Shown here piece by piece: positions 49,193 through 59,052 of a DNA stretch of 64,000 bases. Within the stretch, counting starts at the first letter, position 1. Each line of letters opens with the position of its first letter. Where the stretch lies: positions 186,001 to 250,000 of the forward strand of contig NZ_LDWR01000041.1 in the NCBI RefSeq assembly GCF_001039005.1, written 5' to 3'. The notes under the pieces are model-generated. The model did not search any database. It worked only from the letters and a program-made list of their open reading frames with translations, and was not told the DNA's origin. The DNA is from Burkholderia cepacia. GTDB lineage: Bacteria; Pseudomonadota; Gammaproteobacteria; Burkholderiales; Burkholderiaceae. The translations under genes and the position numbers were made by a program.

Positions 49193-50644
49193 CTAGCGCT
49201 GGTGACTCAGCCGGTCCCAGACGCGCATCGTCACCGCGCGATAGTGATTGTGTTGCGCCGGAAAATGGACGAAACGGCTGTTGCGCGTCGCATAAACCGG
49301 CGATGACGCGAGCGTCATCGCATCGACGATATGGCGCGCATCGATCATGCCGGACTCCAGCAGCTCCACATAGATCGCCTGCTGATCGCCGCCGCTCGCG
49401 TAGACCGACGAACGATCGCCGAAACTCTCGATCCGCGCGCAAATGCGCTCGACCAGTTCGCGCATCGGCGCGACGTTACGCACGCCGATCATGCAAGAGT
49501 TGATCGCCCAGGCCGTGTGATCGGTGCCGATCACGAAGTCGCGGCCGTCGATCGTGCTGTCGATGGCCTGGCTCTGGTCGATCGCCAGGATGTCCGCATC
49601 GACCCAGAACACGAACGCGTGATGCGGCAGATGTTCGCGTATCAGGTGCAGCTTCGCCCAGTTCGCATTGATGCCGGCCGGCAGAAATGCGGGCGCTTCG
49701 CGATAGGAGTGGTAAGCGTAGCCGTGCCGCGTGCAGTAGCGCACGAAGTTCTCCTCGTGCAGGTCACCGTAGCCCGCGATATGCGATGTATGCAGGCTCA
49801 CGAACGCCACCGGCGCGTGAGGATTCACGTGCCGCTCCGCATCGCGCGTGCGCCGCTGCGCGGCATGCCAGGCGTCAATTGCACGCGTGCGATCGCCGCG
49901 CTGGTAACGTTCGGCATCGTCGACGAGCGCGATCACATAGCGGAAGTCGTAGTCGGCTGCCGGCGCCCACCCGTCGTCCACCTGCCGCCATTCGGGCGCG
50001 TTGTGCGCGACGAGCGGCCGCACGCCAGCGATCGAGTCGATCGCGAGCCCGTCACCCCAGATCGTCTGTACCGACGGGAAATGGCCGTTCGCGAGCGGCA
50101 CGTCGAACGGCAGCGGCGGAAAGCACTCCGCAAGTAGCGTCGCCTCGCACACATGCTGCCGCTCCGGAAGGCGCATCGCCCACTTGCCCAGCTCGACCAC
50201 CAGCTTGCGCAACCGCTCGCGCACGTCGGGTACGTTGCGGAAGATCATCCCGCTTGCGGCCGGCAGTGCAGACTTCGGCGTCTGCGTGGTGACGATTGCG
50301 TCGTAACCGTGCGCGACATCGGGCAGCGCGTGCGGATCAAACACGACAGAGAACGAATCGAGCACGAGCAGCAATGCGCCCGGCTCCATCGCGACGAGCT
50401 GCGCGATGATCGTGTGGTACTTGTGCAGCACCTGCTGGCGCTCGCCGTACACGTGCATGCCGTCAACCGTCGCATGCCGGTAGCCGTGCAGCCGCGCATA
50501 ACGCTCGTGGTTATCGACCAGTCCGTCGACAGGGCGATGAGAAAGAACAGTCAGAACGGAATGCGGGCTGGCCAAGAGCGTCACCTTGAGTCGTGCCAAA
50601 CGATAGGTGATATGTAGCGCATTACCGCCCGCCAAGTCGAGCAT
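49193..50644 (-). CDS. Putative GT34-like glycosyltransferase with two tandem domains
   Basis: This 483-residue soluble protein appears to be two copies of a galactosyltransferase GMA12/MNN10-like (GT34) domain. The second half (about 278-475) has ENFVRYCTRHGY, WAKLHLIREHL, the metal-binding DxD in FWVDADILAI (Asp349, Asp351), GGDQQAIY (418-425) and a final HFPAQHNH. The first half (about 30-200) has NHERYARLHGY, KYHTIIAQL and LVLDSFSVVFDP, where the DxD is lost. The acceptor is unknown; surface polysaccharide is a guess. It is monocistronic between tRNA-Ser and an A+T-rich gap. The start at 50644 is not certain. Confidence 0.7.
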   Translation of the reverse strand: MLDLAGGNALHITYRLARLKVTLLASPHSVLTVLSHRPVDGLVDNHERYARLHGYRHATVDGMHVYGERQQVLHKYHTIIAQLVAMEPGALLLVLDSFSVVFDPHALPDVAHGYDAIVTTQTPKSALPAASGMIFRNVPDVRERLRKLVVELGKWAMRLPERQHVCEATLLAECFPPLPFDVPLANGHFPSVQTIWGDGLAIDSIAGVRPLVAHNAPEWRQVDDGWAPAADYDFRYVIALVDDAERYQRGDRTRAIDAWHAAQRRTRDAERHVNPHAPVAFVSLHTSHIAGYGDLHEENFVRYCTRHGYAYHSYREAPAFLPAGINANWAKLHLIREHLPHHAFVFWVDADILAIDQSQAIDSTIDGRDFVIGTDHTAWAINSCMIGVRNVAPMRELVERICARIESFGDRSSVYASGGDQQAIYVELLESGMIDARHIVDAMTLASSPVYATRNSRFVHFPAQHNHYRAVTMRVWDRLSHQR

Positions 50645-50729
50645 TCATTGCTTTGATCGGCTGCACCGACCGAGCCGCCCGCGAACGCGATCCGGCAGCA
50701 TCGAATGCGGGGCACATGCTACCGCGGAA

Positions 50730-50767
50730 AAGAAAAAGCCCCGCAAGTCCGAGAACTTGCGGGGCTT
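50730..50767 (-). terminator. Terminator of tRNA-Ser
   Basis: A 12-bp stem (AGCCCCGCAAGT and complement) is followed on the minus strand by five T, starting 13 bases after the tRNA 3' end. Confidence 0.92.
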
Positions 50768-50779
50768 TGTCACCGCTTT

Positions 50780-50873
50780 TGGCGGAGACGGAGGGATTCG
50801 AACCCTCGATCCAGGTTTTGGCCCAGATGCTCCCTTAGCAGGGGAGTGCCTTCGACCTCTCGGCCACGTCTCC
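50780..50873 (-). tRNA. tRNA-Ser(GCT)
   Basis: This 94-nt class II tRNA with a long variable arm and encoded CCA has anticodon GCT in the loop CTGCTAA and acceptor GGAGACG paired with CGTCTCC. It reads AGC/AGU codons. Confidence 0.96.
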
Positions 50874-50918
50874 CAAACTTTCGCTCGCACCAGGGAGGCA
50901 GTGCGACGAGAACGAAAT

Positions 50919-50945
50919 AGTATAGGGTTTCGAACCGCGCGTCAA
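50919..50945 (-). promoter_or_regulatory. Promoter of tRNA-Ser
   Basis: On the minus strand TTGACG (50940-50945), a short 15-bp spacer and TATACT (50919-50924) lie 46 bp before the tRNA. Confidence 0.7.
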
Positions 50946-50986
50946 TTTCCGTGATGCAATTTCGTCATCGCATCACGAAAATTTCA

Positions 50987-52237
50987 TCATGCCTGGTCGA
51001 GTTCGAACGCCTTGTGCAGCGCGCGGACGGCCAGCTCCATGTATTTCTCGTCGATCAGCACCGAAATCTTGATTTCGGACGTCGAGATCATCTGGATGTT
51101 GATGCCCTCTTCCGACAGCGTGCGGAACATCTTGCTCGCGACGCCCACGTGCGAACGCATGCCGACGCCGACGACCGACACCTTCGACACCTTCGGATCG
51201 CCCTGCACCTGCTCGGCATTCACATGGCCCTTCACCTGGTTGGTGAGGATGTCCATCGCCTTCTGGTAATCGCCACGGCCGACCGTGAACGTGAAGTCCG
51301 TCTTGCCTTCGACGCTCTGGTTCTGGATGATCATGTCGACGTCGACGTTCGCATCGGCGACCGGGCCGAGGATCTGATACGCGATACCCGGCTTGTCGGG
51401 CACGCCCATCACAGCAATGCGTGCTTCGTCGCGCTGGAACGCGATGCCGGAAATGACTGCCTTTTCCATGGTCTCGTCTTCTTCAAAAGTAATCAGGGTG
51501 CCCGAGCGCATTTCTTCGTCGAGCGCAATCAGCGGATCGGTCAGGCTCGACAGCACGCGCGTCTTCACCTGGAATTTGCCGGCGAATTCGACCGAGCGGA
51601 TCTGCAGGACCTTCGAGCCGAGGCTGGCCATTTCCAGCATCTCCTCGAACGTCACGCGATCGAGGCGCCGCGCCTCTTCGACGACACGCGGATCGGTCGT
51701 GTACACGCCGTCGACGTCCGTATAGATCAGGCACTCTTCGGCACCCAGTGCAGCCGCGACCGCCACCGCCGACGTGTCCGAACCGCCACGGCCCAGCGTC
51801 GTGATGTGACCGTCCGGATCGACGCCCTGGAAGCCCGTGATGATCACGACCTTGCCGGCGTTCAGATCGGCCTTCACGCGCTCGTCGTCGATCGAGTGAA
51901 TGCGCGCTTTCGTGAACGCGCTGTCGGTCTTGATCGGCACTTGCCAGCCCGCATAGCTCACGGCCTCGACGCCGATTTCCTGTAGCGCGATCGACAGCAG
52001 GCCGACGCTGACCTGCTCGCCGGTCGACGCGATCATGTCGAGCTCACGCGGGCTCGGCTGGCTCGAAATCTCTTTCGCAAGACCGAGCAGACGGTTGGTT
52101 TCGCCGGACATCGCCGAAGGCACGACCACCATCTGGTGCCCGGCCTGATGCCATTTTGCGACGCGTTTCGCGACGTTCTTGATGCGCTCGACCGAGCCCA
52201 TCGAAGTGCCGCCGTATTTGTGTACGATGAGTGCCAT
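50987..52237 (-). CDS. lysC: Aspartate kinase
   Basis: This enzyme phosphorylates aspartate at the entry to lysine, threonine and methionine synthesis, feeding the DapC/D/E steps encoded at 3-7 kb. The 416-residue protein starts [18 protein letters not shown], with the kinase core through [20 protein letters not shown] and two ACT domains at the C-terminus (about 265-410). This size suggests the short feedback-regulated type. The ATG at 52237 is the family start, although no good Shine-Dalgarno precedes it. Confidence 0.96.
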   Translation of the reverse strand: MALIVHKYGGTSMGSVERIKNVAKRVAKWHQAGHQMVVVPSAMSGETNRLLGLAKEISSQPSPRELDMIASTGEQVSVGLLSIALQEIGVEAVSYAGWQVPIKTDSAFTKARIHSIDDERVKADLNAGKVVIITGFQGVDPDGHITTLGRGGSDTSAVAVAAALGAEECLIYTDVDGVYTTDPRVVEEARRLDRVTFEEMLEMASLGSKVLQIRSVEFAGKFQVKTRVLSSLTDPLIALDEEMRSGTLITFEEDETMEKAVISGIAFQRDEARIAVMGVPDKPGIAYQILGPVADANVDVDMIIQNQSVEGKTDFTFTVGRGDYQKAMDILTNQVKGHVNAEQVQGDPKVSKVSVVGVGMRSHVGVASKMFRTLSEEGINIQMISTSEIKISVLIDEKYMELAVRALHKAFELDQA

Positions 52238-52462
52238 TGTCGTTCTGAACTGGAGGAGAAACCGCACGGGCGCGCTGGGCAGGCCGCGGTGCCGTTCGGT
52301 CACGCGGCTTGTGGCTGTGGACGGACGACGAGGGAGACGGCTGGGACGCAACGCGCAAGCGTGACGGATTTTGCCCGGAAGGCCGATCAGGCCGCGCAAA
52401 CCGGGTACGTCACGCGGAAAACCTGCACAAATCGCTCAAAAATCGAGCCGAGCAAACGTCCG
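52238..52462 (-). other. 5' leader of lysC
   Basis: About 220 nt lie between the promoter and the lysC ATG, with no gene on either strand. I looked for a lysine riboswitch and could not match its conserved elements. The frame of lysC stays open upstream to 52399, but the encoded sequence is not conserved-looking. Confidence 0.5.
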
Positions 52463-52491
52463 AGCGTACCCGATAGAAGCCCGCTTGACAA
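52463..52491 (-). promoter_or_regulatory. Promoter of lysC
   Basis: On the minus strand TTGTCA (52486-52491), a 17-bp spacer and TACGCT (52463-52468) lie between tilS and lysC. Confidence 0.6.
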
Positions 52492-52580
52492 GCCGCTCGC
52501 CGTGTCCGCGGCCGTTCCGGCGCTGTTTACCAAATGGTGAAAATGGGCACGCCATCGCGCCGCCGAAAGCCGGCCCGCGG

Positions 52581-54002
52581 TTACGCGATCAGCAGGTCGG
52601 GACGCCATTCGATCCGGCGCCACGCGCCATCGCCGGACAGTCCGCCGTCGGACATGCCGACGTCGCGGTTCACGCCGAGCCGCGGCACGTAAATCAGCCG
52701 GTCGCCCGCGAACAGCAGCGGCACGTCGCGCTGCCAGGCAGGCACGCCGCGCTCCTGGAACAGGTTCTTCAGCGTCCGGCCCGGCCCGCCCGGCGACGTG
52801 CGCATCCGCTCGCCGCCCGCCCGGGCGCGCACGGCCAGCCGCGCGCCGCGCAGCAGCGCCTCCGGCACCGCGCCGGCGCTTTCCGCGTCGGCCGGCGCGA
52901 ACACGAACGTGCCGCGCCATCCCGGCAGGTGCCAGACTTCCTGCCCGTCCCACGCGAGCGTCGCTTCCGGGTGCGGCGTGCCCGTGCCGTCGTCGGCCGG
53001 TTCGGCGCTGTCGCCCGCTTCCCAGTAGACGACATCGCGGTAGAGCCGCAGGCATTGCCCCGCGTGATCGACGCGCAGCGCATGGGCATCGTGCGCGGCG
53101 CGCAACTGCCGCATCATGTTGGCGAGCCGGGCGGCCGACGCGCCCGGCAAGCCGAGCCGGCGCATCCAGAAGCGCAGCAGGTTCGCGCCGCGCGTGTCGT
53201 CGAACGCGACCAGCGACTCGCGCGACAGCGCGTGCCCGTCATCGCGCGCGGCAACGGCGAAATCCAGTTCGGCCAGATCGTCGAGCAGCCGCTGCGCGGC
53301 GGCCGCATGCTGGGCCGCGCGACCGAGCGCATCGCGAAAGCCCGGGAAATGCACGGCCAGTGCCGGCAGCACATCGATGCGCAGCGCATTGCGTGCATAG
53401 CGCGTATCGCCGTTCGATTCGTCGTCGATCCACGCGAGCGCGTGCTGCGCCGCATAGCGCTCAAGTTGCGCGCGCAACAGTCGCAGCAACGGACGCACGC
53501 GCTCGACACTCACGCCGTCGGGCCGGTAGCGCGGCGCCATCGCAGCGAGCCCCGCGATCCCCGCGCCACGCAACAGCTGCAGCAGCACGGTCTCGGCCTG
53601 GTCGTCCGCGTGCTGTGCCAGCCACAGCGTGGCCGCACCGTGGCGTTCGCACATCGCGTCGAGTGCCGCATAGCGCTGCTCGCGCGCACTCGCCTCGATA
53701 CCGAGGCCGCTGTCGCGCGGCACGTCGACCCGCATCGCTTCGAATTCGACGCCAAGCCGGGCCGCGCTCGCTTCGGCATGCGCGACCCACGCGTCGGCGT
53801 TCGCGCTCAGGCCGTGATGCACGTGCAGCGCGACACAGCGCGACACACCCGCGACACGGACGGCCGCGTCGAGCAGCACCGTCGAATCGAGGCCGCCGCT
53901 GTAAGCGATCGCGATACGCGCATCGGGCAGCATGCCGGAAAGCGCAACGCCGACCGCGTCGAGTACGACGCGGTCGGCGGAGAATTCGGTCGGTGGGATC
54001 AC
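52581..54002 (-). CDS. tilS: tRNA(Ile)-lysidine synthase
   Basis: TilS converts C34 of tRNA-Ile(CAU) to lysidine so that it reads AUA. The 473-residue protein has the PP-loop IAYSGGLDSTVLLDAA, the HVHHGLSANADAW and AQHADDQAETVLLQLLRG blocks, and a C-terminal substrate-binding domain. The start is a GTG at 54002; no Shine-Dalgarno is visible, and the next ATG (53933) would remove conserved residues less safely. It follows accA by 46 bp on the same strand. Confidence 0.94.
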   Translation of the reverse strand: MIPPTEFSADRVVLDAVGVALSGMLPDARIAIAYSGGLDSTVLLDAAVRVAGVSRCVALHVHHGLSANADAWVAHAEASAARLGVEFEAMRVDVPRDSGLGIEASAREQRYAALDAMCERHGAATLWLAQHADDQAETVLLQLLRGAGIAGLAAMAPRYRPDGVSVERVRPLLRLLRAQLERYAAQHALAWIDDESNGDTRYARNALRIDVLPALAVHFPGFRDALGRAAQHAAAAQRLLDDLAELDFAVAARDDGHALSRESLVAFDDTRGANLLRFWMRRLGLPGASAARLANMMRQLRAAHDAHALRVDHAGQCLRLYRDVVYWEAGDSAEPADDGTGTPHPEATLAWDGQEVWHLPGWRGTFVFAPADAESAGAVPEALLRGARLAVRARAGGERMRTSPGGPGRTLKNLFQERGVPAWQRDVPLLFAGDRLIYVPRLGVNRDVGMSDGGLSGDGAWRRIEWRPDLLIA

Positions 54003-54048
54003 GAGAGGGACGCGCGCGCAGCGGCGCGCGAAATGAACACGCGGCCGG

Positions 54049-55020
54049 TCATGCGCCCGGCGTGGTTTCCTTGAACTTGCCGTAGGCCATCAGGCGCTCG
54101 AAACGGCGCTCGCGCACCGCATCGATGCTCATGCCCTGGAACTGGCGCAGCGAATCGGCGAGCGCGCGACGCAGCAGCGCAGCCATGCCCTTCGGATCGC
54201 GATGCGCGCCGCCAAGCGGCTCGTTGATGATCTTGTCGATCAGGCCGAGCGCCTTCAGGCGGTGTGCGGTCAGGCCCAGCGCTTCCGCGGCTTCGGGCGC
54301 CTTCGCTGCGCTCTTCCACAGGATCGACGCGCAGCCTTCCGGAGAAATCACCGAGTAGGTCGAGAACTGCAGCATCATCACGGTGTCGGCCACGGCGATC
54401 GCAAGCGCGCCGCCCGAACCGCCCTCACCGATCACCGTCGTGATGATCGGCGTCTTCAGCTCGGCCATCACGTACAGGTTGCGGCCGATCGCCTCCGACT
54501 GGCCGCGCTCTTCCGCGCCGATGCCCGGATACGCGCCCGGCGTGTCGACGAACGTGAAGATCGGCAGCCCGAACTTCTCGGCGAGGCGCATCAGGCGTTC
54601 GGCCTTCCGATAGCCTTCCGGACGCGGCATCCCGAAGTTGCGCGCCGCGCGTTCCTTCGTGTCGCGGCCCTTCTGGTGGCCGATCACCATGCACGGATGG
54701 CCGCCGAAGCGCGCGAGGCCGCCGACGATCGACAGATCGTCCGCAAACGCGCGATCGCCGTGCAGCTCGTGGAAATCGGTAAACAGTTCCGCGACGTAGT
54801 CGAGCGTATACGGACGCTGCGGATGCCGCGCGATCTGCGAAACCTGCCACGGCGACAGGTTCGCGTAGAGGTCTTTCGTCAGTTGCTGGCTTTTCTTCGA
54901 CAGCCGCTCGATTTCTTCCGAAATATCGACAGCCGAGTCGTCCTGCACGAATCGCAGCTCTTCGATCTTGGCCTCGAGTTCGGCGATCGGCTGTTCGAAA
55001 TCCAGAAACGTGGTCTTCAT
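54049..55020 (-). CDS. accA: Acetyl-CoA carboxylase carboxyltransferase subunit alpha
   Basis: AccA, with AccD, transfers the carboxyl group from biotin to acetyl-CoA in fatty-acid synthesis. The 323-residue protein starts [20 protein letters not shown] and includes [20 protein letters not shown], the [19 protein letters not shown] block and [17 protein letters not shown]. Length is normal. It is downstream of the AlkA-type gene and upstream of tilS, all on the minus strand. Confidence 0.97.
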   Translation of the reverse strand: MKTTFLDFEQPIAELEAKIEELRFVQDDSAVDISEEIERLSKKSQQLTKDLYANLSPWQVSQIARHPQRPYTLDYVAELFTDFHELHGDRAFADDLSIVGGLARFGGHPCMVIGHQKGRDTKERAARNFGMPRPEGYRKAERLMRLAEKFGLPIFTFVDTPGAYPGIGAEERGQSEAIGRNLYVMAELKTPIITTVIGEGGSGGALAIAVADTVMMLQFSTYSVISPEGCASILWKSAAKAPEAAEALGLTAHRLKALGLIDKIINEPLGGAHRDPKGMAALLRRALADSLRQFQGMSIDAVRERRFERLMAYGKFKETTPGA

Positions 55021-55123
55021 GTGTTCGAATCCTTGGGTCTTGCGGCAGCGCGTATTCTACCCGCGCGGGCGACGCTCAAAACCGGCTCTCAACTATTGAT
55101 GTTTAAAATCCGATAGCCGCCGC

Positions 55124-55951
55124 TCAGGCGTCGGCGTCGGGCGCATCGAGGCTGCGCCACATATACCAGGTCGCGACGGTGCGCCACGGTTCCCAGTTGG
55201 CAGCGACCTCGCGCGCCTCGCTGCGCGTGACGGGTTCCCCGCTGAAGTAATTGACGCTGATCGCGCGGATCAGGCCAGGATCGTCGAGCGGCAGCACGTC
55301 CGGCCGCGACAGGTTGAAGATCAGGAACATCTCGGCCGTCCAGCGGCTGATGCCGCGGATCTGCGTGAGTTCCGCGATCACGTCCTCGTCGTCCATCGAC
55401 GTCCATTTGTCGACGTGCAGCGCACCCGACACGAAATGCTGGGCGAGATCGAGGATGTATTCCGTCTTGCGCTTCGACAGCCCGCACGCGATCAGCTTGT
55501 CCGCGCCGAGCCGGATCACCGGTTGCGGCGCGAGTTTCGGACAGGCGTCCTCGATGCGCGCCCACAGCGACTGCGCGGACGGAACCGAAATCTGCTGGCC
55601 GACGACCGAGCGCGCGAGCGTGACGAACGGGTCGCCACGCTTCACGAGATGCGCGGGACCGAACTTCGGAATCAGTTTCTTCATGATCCGGTCGCGCTTG
55701 ACGAGGTCGGCGCACGCCTTGTCCCAGTACGCTGGACGCACGACGACCTCCGCGCCGTCAGCGTCGGACACGCGCGTCTTGCGAGCCGCGTCGGCGGCCG
55801 GCAGCGTCGCCGCCGGCTGCGCATGACCGTTGAGCGCGCCGGTCGGCACGGCGCGCGTCGCGTCCGCCCTTGCCGCCGGCGCACGCTTGGCTACCGGACG
55901 CGCGGCGACCGGGGTCGCGCGCCTGACCGGCGCTTTTCTGGCCGTTGCCAT
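55124..55951 (-). CDS. DNA-3-methyladenine glycosylase II family (HhH-GPD, AlkA-like)
   Basis: This base-excision repair glycosylase of 275 residues has the HhH element LTQIRGISRWTAEMFLIF and the catalytic Asp in DVLPLDDPGL. The conserved PFVTLARSVVGQQISVPSA helix precedes it. Residues 1-65 are an Ala/Arg/Pro-rich basic extension that may bind DNA or be disordered. It lacks the extra N-terminal domain of E. coli AlkA and is closer to the short bacterial form. It is between cysS and accA. Confidence 0.9.
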   Translation of the reverse strand: MATARKAPVRRATPVAARPVAKRAPAARADATRAVPTGALNGHAQPAATLPAADAARKTRVSDADGAEVVVRPAYWDKACADLVKRDRIMKKLIPKFGPAHLVKRGDPFVTLARSVVGQQISVPSAQSLWARIEDACPKLAPQPVIRLGADKLIACGLSKRKTEYILDLAQHFVSGALHVDKWTSMDDEDVIAELTQIRGISRWTAEMFLIFNLSRPDVLPLDDPGLIRAISVNYFSGEPVTRSEAREVAANWEPWRTVATWYMWRSLDAPDADA

Positions 55952-55994
55952 CTTGCCTCCTACCTGACGGATCGGTCAGTGGAACGCACCGCGC

Positions 55995-57392
55995 TCATAC
56001 GCGACGCCATTCGGTCGATCCGCCCGGTTTGTCTTCAAGTGCGATACCGGCCTCGAGCAGTTCCGCCCGGATCCGGTCCGCTTCGGCATAGTCCTTCGCT
56101 TGCTTCGCCGCGACGCGCGCGGCGATCTTCGCTTCGATCTCGTCGGCCGCGAGCGCGCCCGCCTGCGCGGCGCCGGACGCCTGCTGCAGGAACGTGCGCG
56201 GTTCGCGGCCCAGCAGGCCAAGCAGGCCCGCCAGCTGTTTCAGTTGCCGTGCAAGCGACGCGTCGCGCGTACGATTCACCTCGCCCGCCAGCTCGAACAG
56301 CGTCGCCACCGCGACCGGCGTGTTGAAGTCGTCGTTCATCGCGGCCGCGAAACGCTGCGCGTGCGGCTCGTTCCAGTCGAGCGCGAGCGTATCGGCCTCG
56401 ACATCCTTCAGCGCGGTGTACAGGCGCGTGAGCGACGCGCGCGCATCGTCGAGATGCACGTCGCTGTAGTTGAGCGGCGACCGATAGTGCGTGCGCACGA
56501 TGAAGAAGCGCATGACCTCGGCGTCGTACCGCTCGAGCACTTCGCGGATCGTGAAGAAGTTGCCGAGCGATTTCGACATCTTCTCGTTGTCGACCTGCAC
56601 GAAGCCGTTGTGCAACCAGTAGTTGACGAACGTCTGGCCGGTGGCACCCTCGCTCTGCGCGATCTCGTTCTCGTGGTGCGGGAACTGCAGATCCTGCCCG
56701 CCGCCGTGGATGTCGAAATGCTCGCCGAGCAGCGTGCAGCCCATCGCCGAGCACTCAATGTGCCAGCCCGGGCGGCCCATCCCGTACTTGGACGCCCACG
56801 ACGCGCCTTCCGGATCTTCCGGCTTCGCGCGTTTCCACAACACGAAATCGAGCGGATCTTCCTTCGCGTCGTTCGCGGCGACACGCTCGCCCGCGCGAAG
56901 ATCGTCGAGCGACTTGCCCGACAGCTTCCCGTAGTTCGCGAACTTGCGCACCGAGTAATTGACGTCGCCGTCGGTCGCCTGATACGCGTAGCCGTTCGAT
57001 TCGAGCGTCTCGATCATGCCGAGCATCTGCGGAATGAATTGCGTCGCGCGCGGCTCGATGTCGGGCCGCTGGATGCCGAGCGCGCTTTCATCCTCGTGCA
57101 TCGCGCCGATGAACCGGTCGGTCAGCGACTTGATCGTCTCGCCGTTCTCGACCGCGCGGCGGATGATCTTGTCGTCGATGTCGGTGATGTTGCGCACATA
57201 CGTGACCCGATAACCGATCGCACGCAACCAGCGCTGGACGAGGTCGAACACGACCAGCATGCGCGCGTGGCCCACGTGACAATAGTCGTAGACGGTGATC
57301 CCGCATACGTACATCCGCACTTCGCCGGAATGGCGCGGCACGAAGACTTGCTTGTCACGCGCGAGCGTGTTGTAGATGCGCAGTGATTCCAT
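55995..57392 (-). CDS. cysS: Cysteinyl-tRNA synthetase
   Basis: This class I synthetase of 465 residues charges tRNA-Cys. It has the zinc/HIGH region [26 protein letters not shown] with a zinc ligand, [18 protein letters not shown] and the KMSKS motif in [12 protein letters not shown]. The start [10 protein letters not shown] is the family one; an in-frame extension is rejected. It is divergent from the TPR-ppiA-ppiB-lpxH group, an arrangement frequent in beta-proteobacteria. Confidence 0.97.
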   Translation of the reverse strand: MESLRIYNTLARDKQVFVPRHSGEVRMYVCGITVYDYCHVGHARMLVVFDLVQRWLRAIGYRVTYVRNITDIDDKIIRRAVENGETIKSLTDRFIGAMHEDESALGIQRPDIEPRATQFIPQMLGMIETLESNGYAYQATDGDVNYSVRKFANYGKLSGKSLDDLRAGERVAANDAKEDPLDFVLWKRAKPEDPEGASWASKYGMGRPGWHIECSAMGCTLLGEHFDIHGGGQDLQFPHHENEIAQSEGATGQTFVNYWLHNGFVQVDNEKMSKSLGNFFTIREVLERYDAEVMRFFIVRTHYRSPLNYSDVHLDDARASLTRLYTALKDVEADTLALDWNEPHAQRFAAAMNDDFNTPVAVATLFELAGEVNRTRDASLARQLKQLAGLLGLLGREPRTFLQQASGAAQAGALAADEIEAKIAARVAAKQAKDYAEADRIRAELLEAGIALEDKPGGSTEWRRV

Positions 57393-57625
57393 AGAGATGA
57401 ACCGTGAGCCGAAGGAAACCGCCCTGGCGAAGCTCGCCCAGCATGCGACACGGACGGACCATCTGCTGCGGCGCCAGGCCGAGCGTCCTCGTATCACATG
57501 GGGCGGTCAGGCTGCAAGCACAGCGGTGACGGCCACGAGAGGCAAAGAAAGACTGTCTGCGGCTCGCCGGAACGCACAGACGTTTTGTTAGAATGGCTCG
57601 GAGTATAACATTCCGATTTACGCCT

Positions 57626-58348
57626 ATGAAACCTCATCGCGGCCGCGCGCAGAGCGCTGCGACCCTCGTTGCGACCACCGTCATGGGCGTCGCGCTGACG
57701 CTTTTCGCGGCCCCCGCGGCGCATGCGCAGAAGGCCCCGGCCATCGCCGACGGCACCCCCGAAATCGACGCTTCCATCGCCGGCAAGCAGTGGAAGCAGG
57801 CACTCGCGCAACTCGACGCACGCATCGCGTCGAACCCGCACGACGTGCAGGCGCAGTTCAAGCGCGGCACCGTGCTGGCCCGCCTGAACCGCGACGACGA
57901 CGCGATCCAGCAGTTCGTCGCGATCACGCAGGCGTACCCCGAACTGCCCGAGCCGTACAACAACCTCGCGGCGCTCTATGCGAAGCACGGCCGCTACGAC
58001 GAAGCGCGCACCGCGCTCGTCACGGCGACGCAATCGAACCCGAGCTACTCGCTCGCGTACGAAAACCTCGGCGACCTGTACCTGCGCCTCGCGGCCGAGT
58101 CGTACAAGCGCGCGCAATCGCTCGGCCGCACGAGCGGCGCGACCGCCCAGCGCCTCGCCGACCTGCAGAAGATCGTGTCGCCGCCGAAGGCTGCGCCGAA
58201 CGCCCGCTCGGCCGCGCCGGCGACGCGCGACTACACCGACCGCGCGGCCGCGAACGTGAGCACCACCACGCTGCCGATGTCGCCGACGTTCCAGTTCAGC
58301 GGTCCGTCGGGCGCACTGGCGGCGCCGTACGTCGCGCCGTCGCAATAA
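57626..58348 (+). CDS. Periplasmic TPR-repeat protein
   Basis: This 240-residue exported protein has a signal peptide ending near AAHA (residue about 34) and two to three TPR units (about residues 50-155; e.g. AQFKRGTVLARLNRDDDAIQ and PYNNLAALYAKHGRYDEA). The C-terminal 70 residues are Ala/Pro/Ser/Thr-rich. I chose the ATG at 57626; an in-frame start at 57593 would lie on the presumed promoter (TATAAC at 57604-57609). Its function is unknown, but it is the first gene before two cyclophilins and lpxH, suggesting an envelope role. Confidence 0.85.
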   Translation: MKPHRGRAQSAATLVATTVMGVALTLFAAPAAHAQKAPAIADGTPEIDASIAGKQWKQALAQLDARIASNPHDVQAQFKRGTVLARLNRDDDAIQQFVAITQAYPELPEPYNNLAALYAKHGRYDEARTALVTATQSNPSYSLAYENLGDLYLRLAAESYKRAQSLGRTSGATAQRLADLQKIVSPPKAAPNARSAAPATRDYTDRAAANVSTTTLPMSPTFQFSGPSGALAAPYVAPSQ

Positions 58349-58388
58349 GCGGCGCGGCCTCCCTTTCCCTCCCAACCTGAGGATCGCA

Positions 58389-58964
58389 ATGAAACGTCTG
58401 TTGCTGGCGCTTGGCGGCGCCGCCCTTCTCGCGACTGCGCCCGCGTTCGCGCAATCGGCTACCGCGCACCCCGTCGTGCAGCTGAGGACCTCGCAGGGCG
58501 ACATCCGCGTCGAGCTCTACCCGGAGAAGGCGCCGAAGTCCGTCGCCAACTTCCTCGATTACGTGAAGGCCGGCCAGTACAACGGCACGATCTTCCATCG
58601 CGTGATCAAGGGCTTCATGATCCAGGGTGGCGGCTACAAGACCAACTTCGAGGAAAAGCCGACCCGCGCGCCGATTCCGCTGGAGAGCCGCAATGGTCTG
58701 AAGAACCTGACGGGCACGATCGCGATGGCGCGCACCAGCGACCCGAACTCGGCCACCGCACAGTTCTTCATCAATACGGTGGACAACAGCGGCCTCGACT
58801 ACCCGAACCCGGACGGCAACGGCTATGCGGTGTTCGGCAAGGTCGTGTCGGGCCTCGACGTCGTGAAGAAGATCGAAGGCGTGGCGACGACCTCGCGCGG
58901 CCCGATGCAGGACGTGCCCGCGCAACCGATCCTGATCGAATCGGCCAGCATCGTCTCGAAGTAA
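58389..58964 (+). CDS. ppiA: Periplasmic peptidyl-prolyl isomerase, cyclophilin type (PpiA)
   Basis: This 191-residue cyclophilin has a signal peptide (APAFA, cleavage after about residue 21). The active-site motif is [14 protein letters not shown], followed by [18 protein letters not shown], where the enzymes carry the catalytic Gln/Phe pair. It catalyses prolyl cis-trans isomerisation in the periplasm. It lies 40 bp after the TPR gene and 88 bp before a second cyclophilin with the same core but no signal peptide. Confidence 0.94.
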   Translation: MKRLLLALGGAALLATAPAFAQSATAHPVVQLRTSQGDIRVELYPEKAPKSVANFLDYVKAGQYNGTIFHRVIKGFMIQGGGYKTNFEEKPTRAPIPLESRNGLKNLTGTIAMARTSDPNSATAQFFINTVDNSGLDYPNPDGNGYAVFGKVVSGLDVVKKIEGVATTSRGPMQDVPAQPILIESASIVSK

Positions 58965-59052
58965 GAACCTGCCGGCACGTCCGGCGACTCACGCGGCCGC
59001 GTCGCACGACCGGCCGCGTGCCATTTAAACCGCCTCATCGAAGGAATTCATC

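Noticed and set aside
50607-50954. Plus-strand 115-codon frame over tRNA-Ser
   Set aside because: GDGGIRTLDPG-type sequence is translated antisense tRNA-Ser plus its terminator.
52238-52462. Lysine riboswitch ahead of lysC
   Set aside because: I could not find the conserved purine-rich core and kissing-loop elements, and its presence would be unusual in this group.
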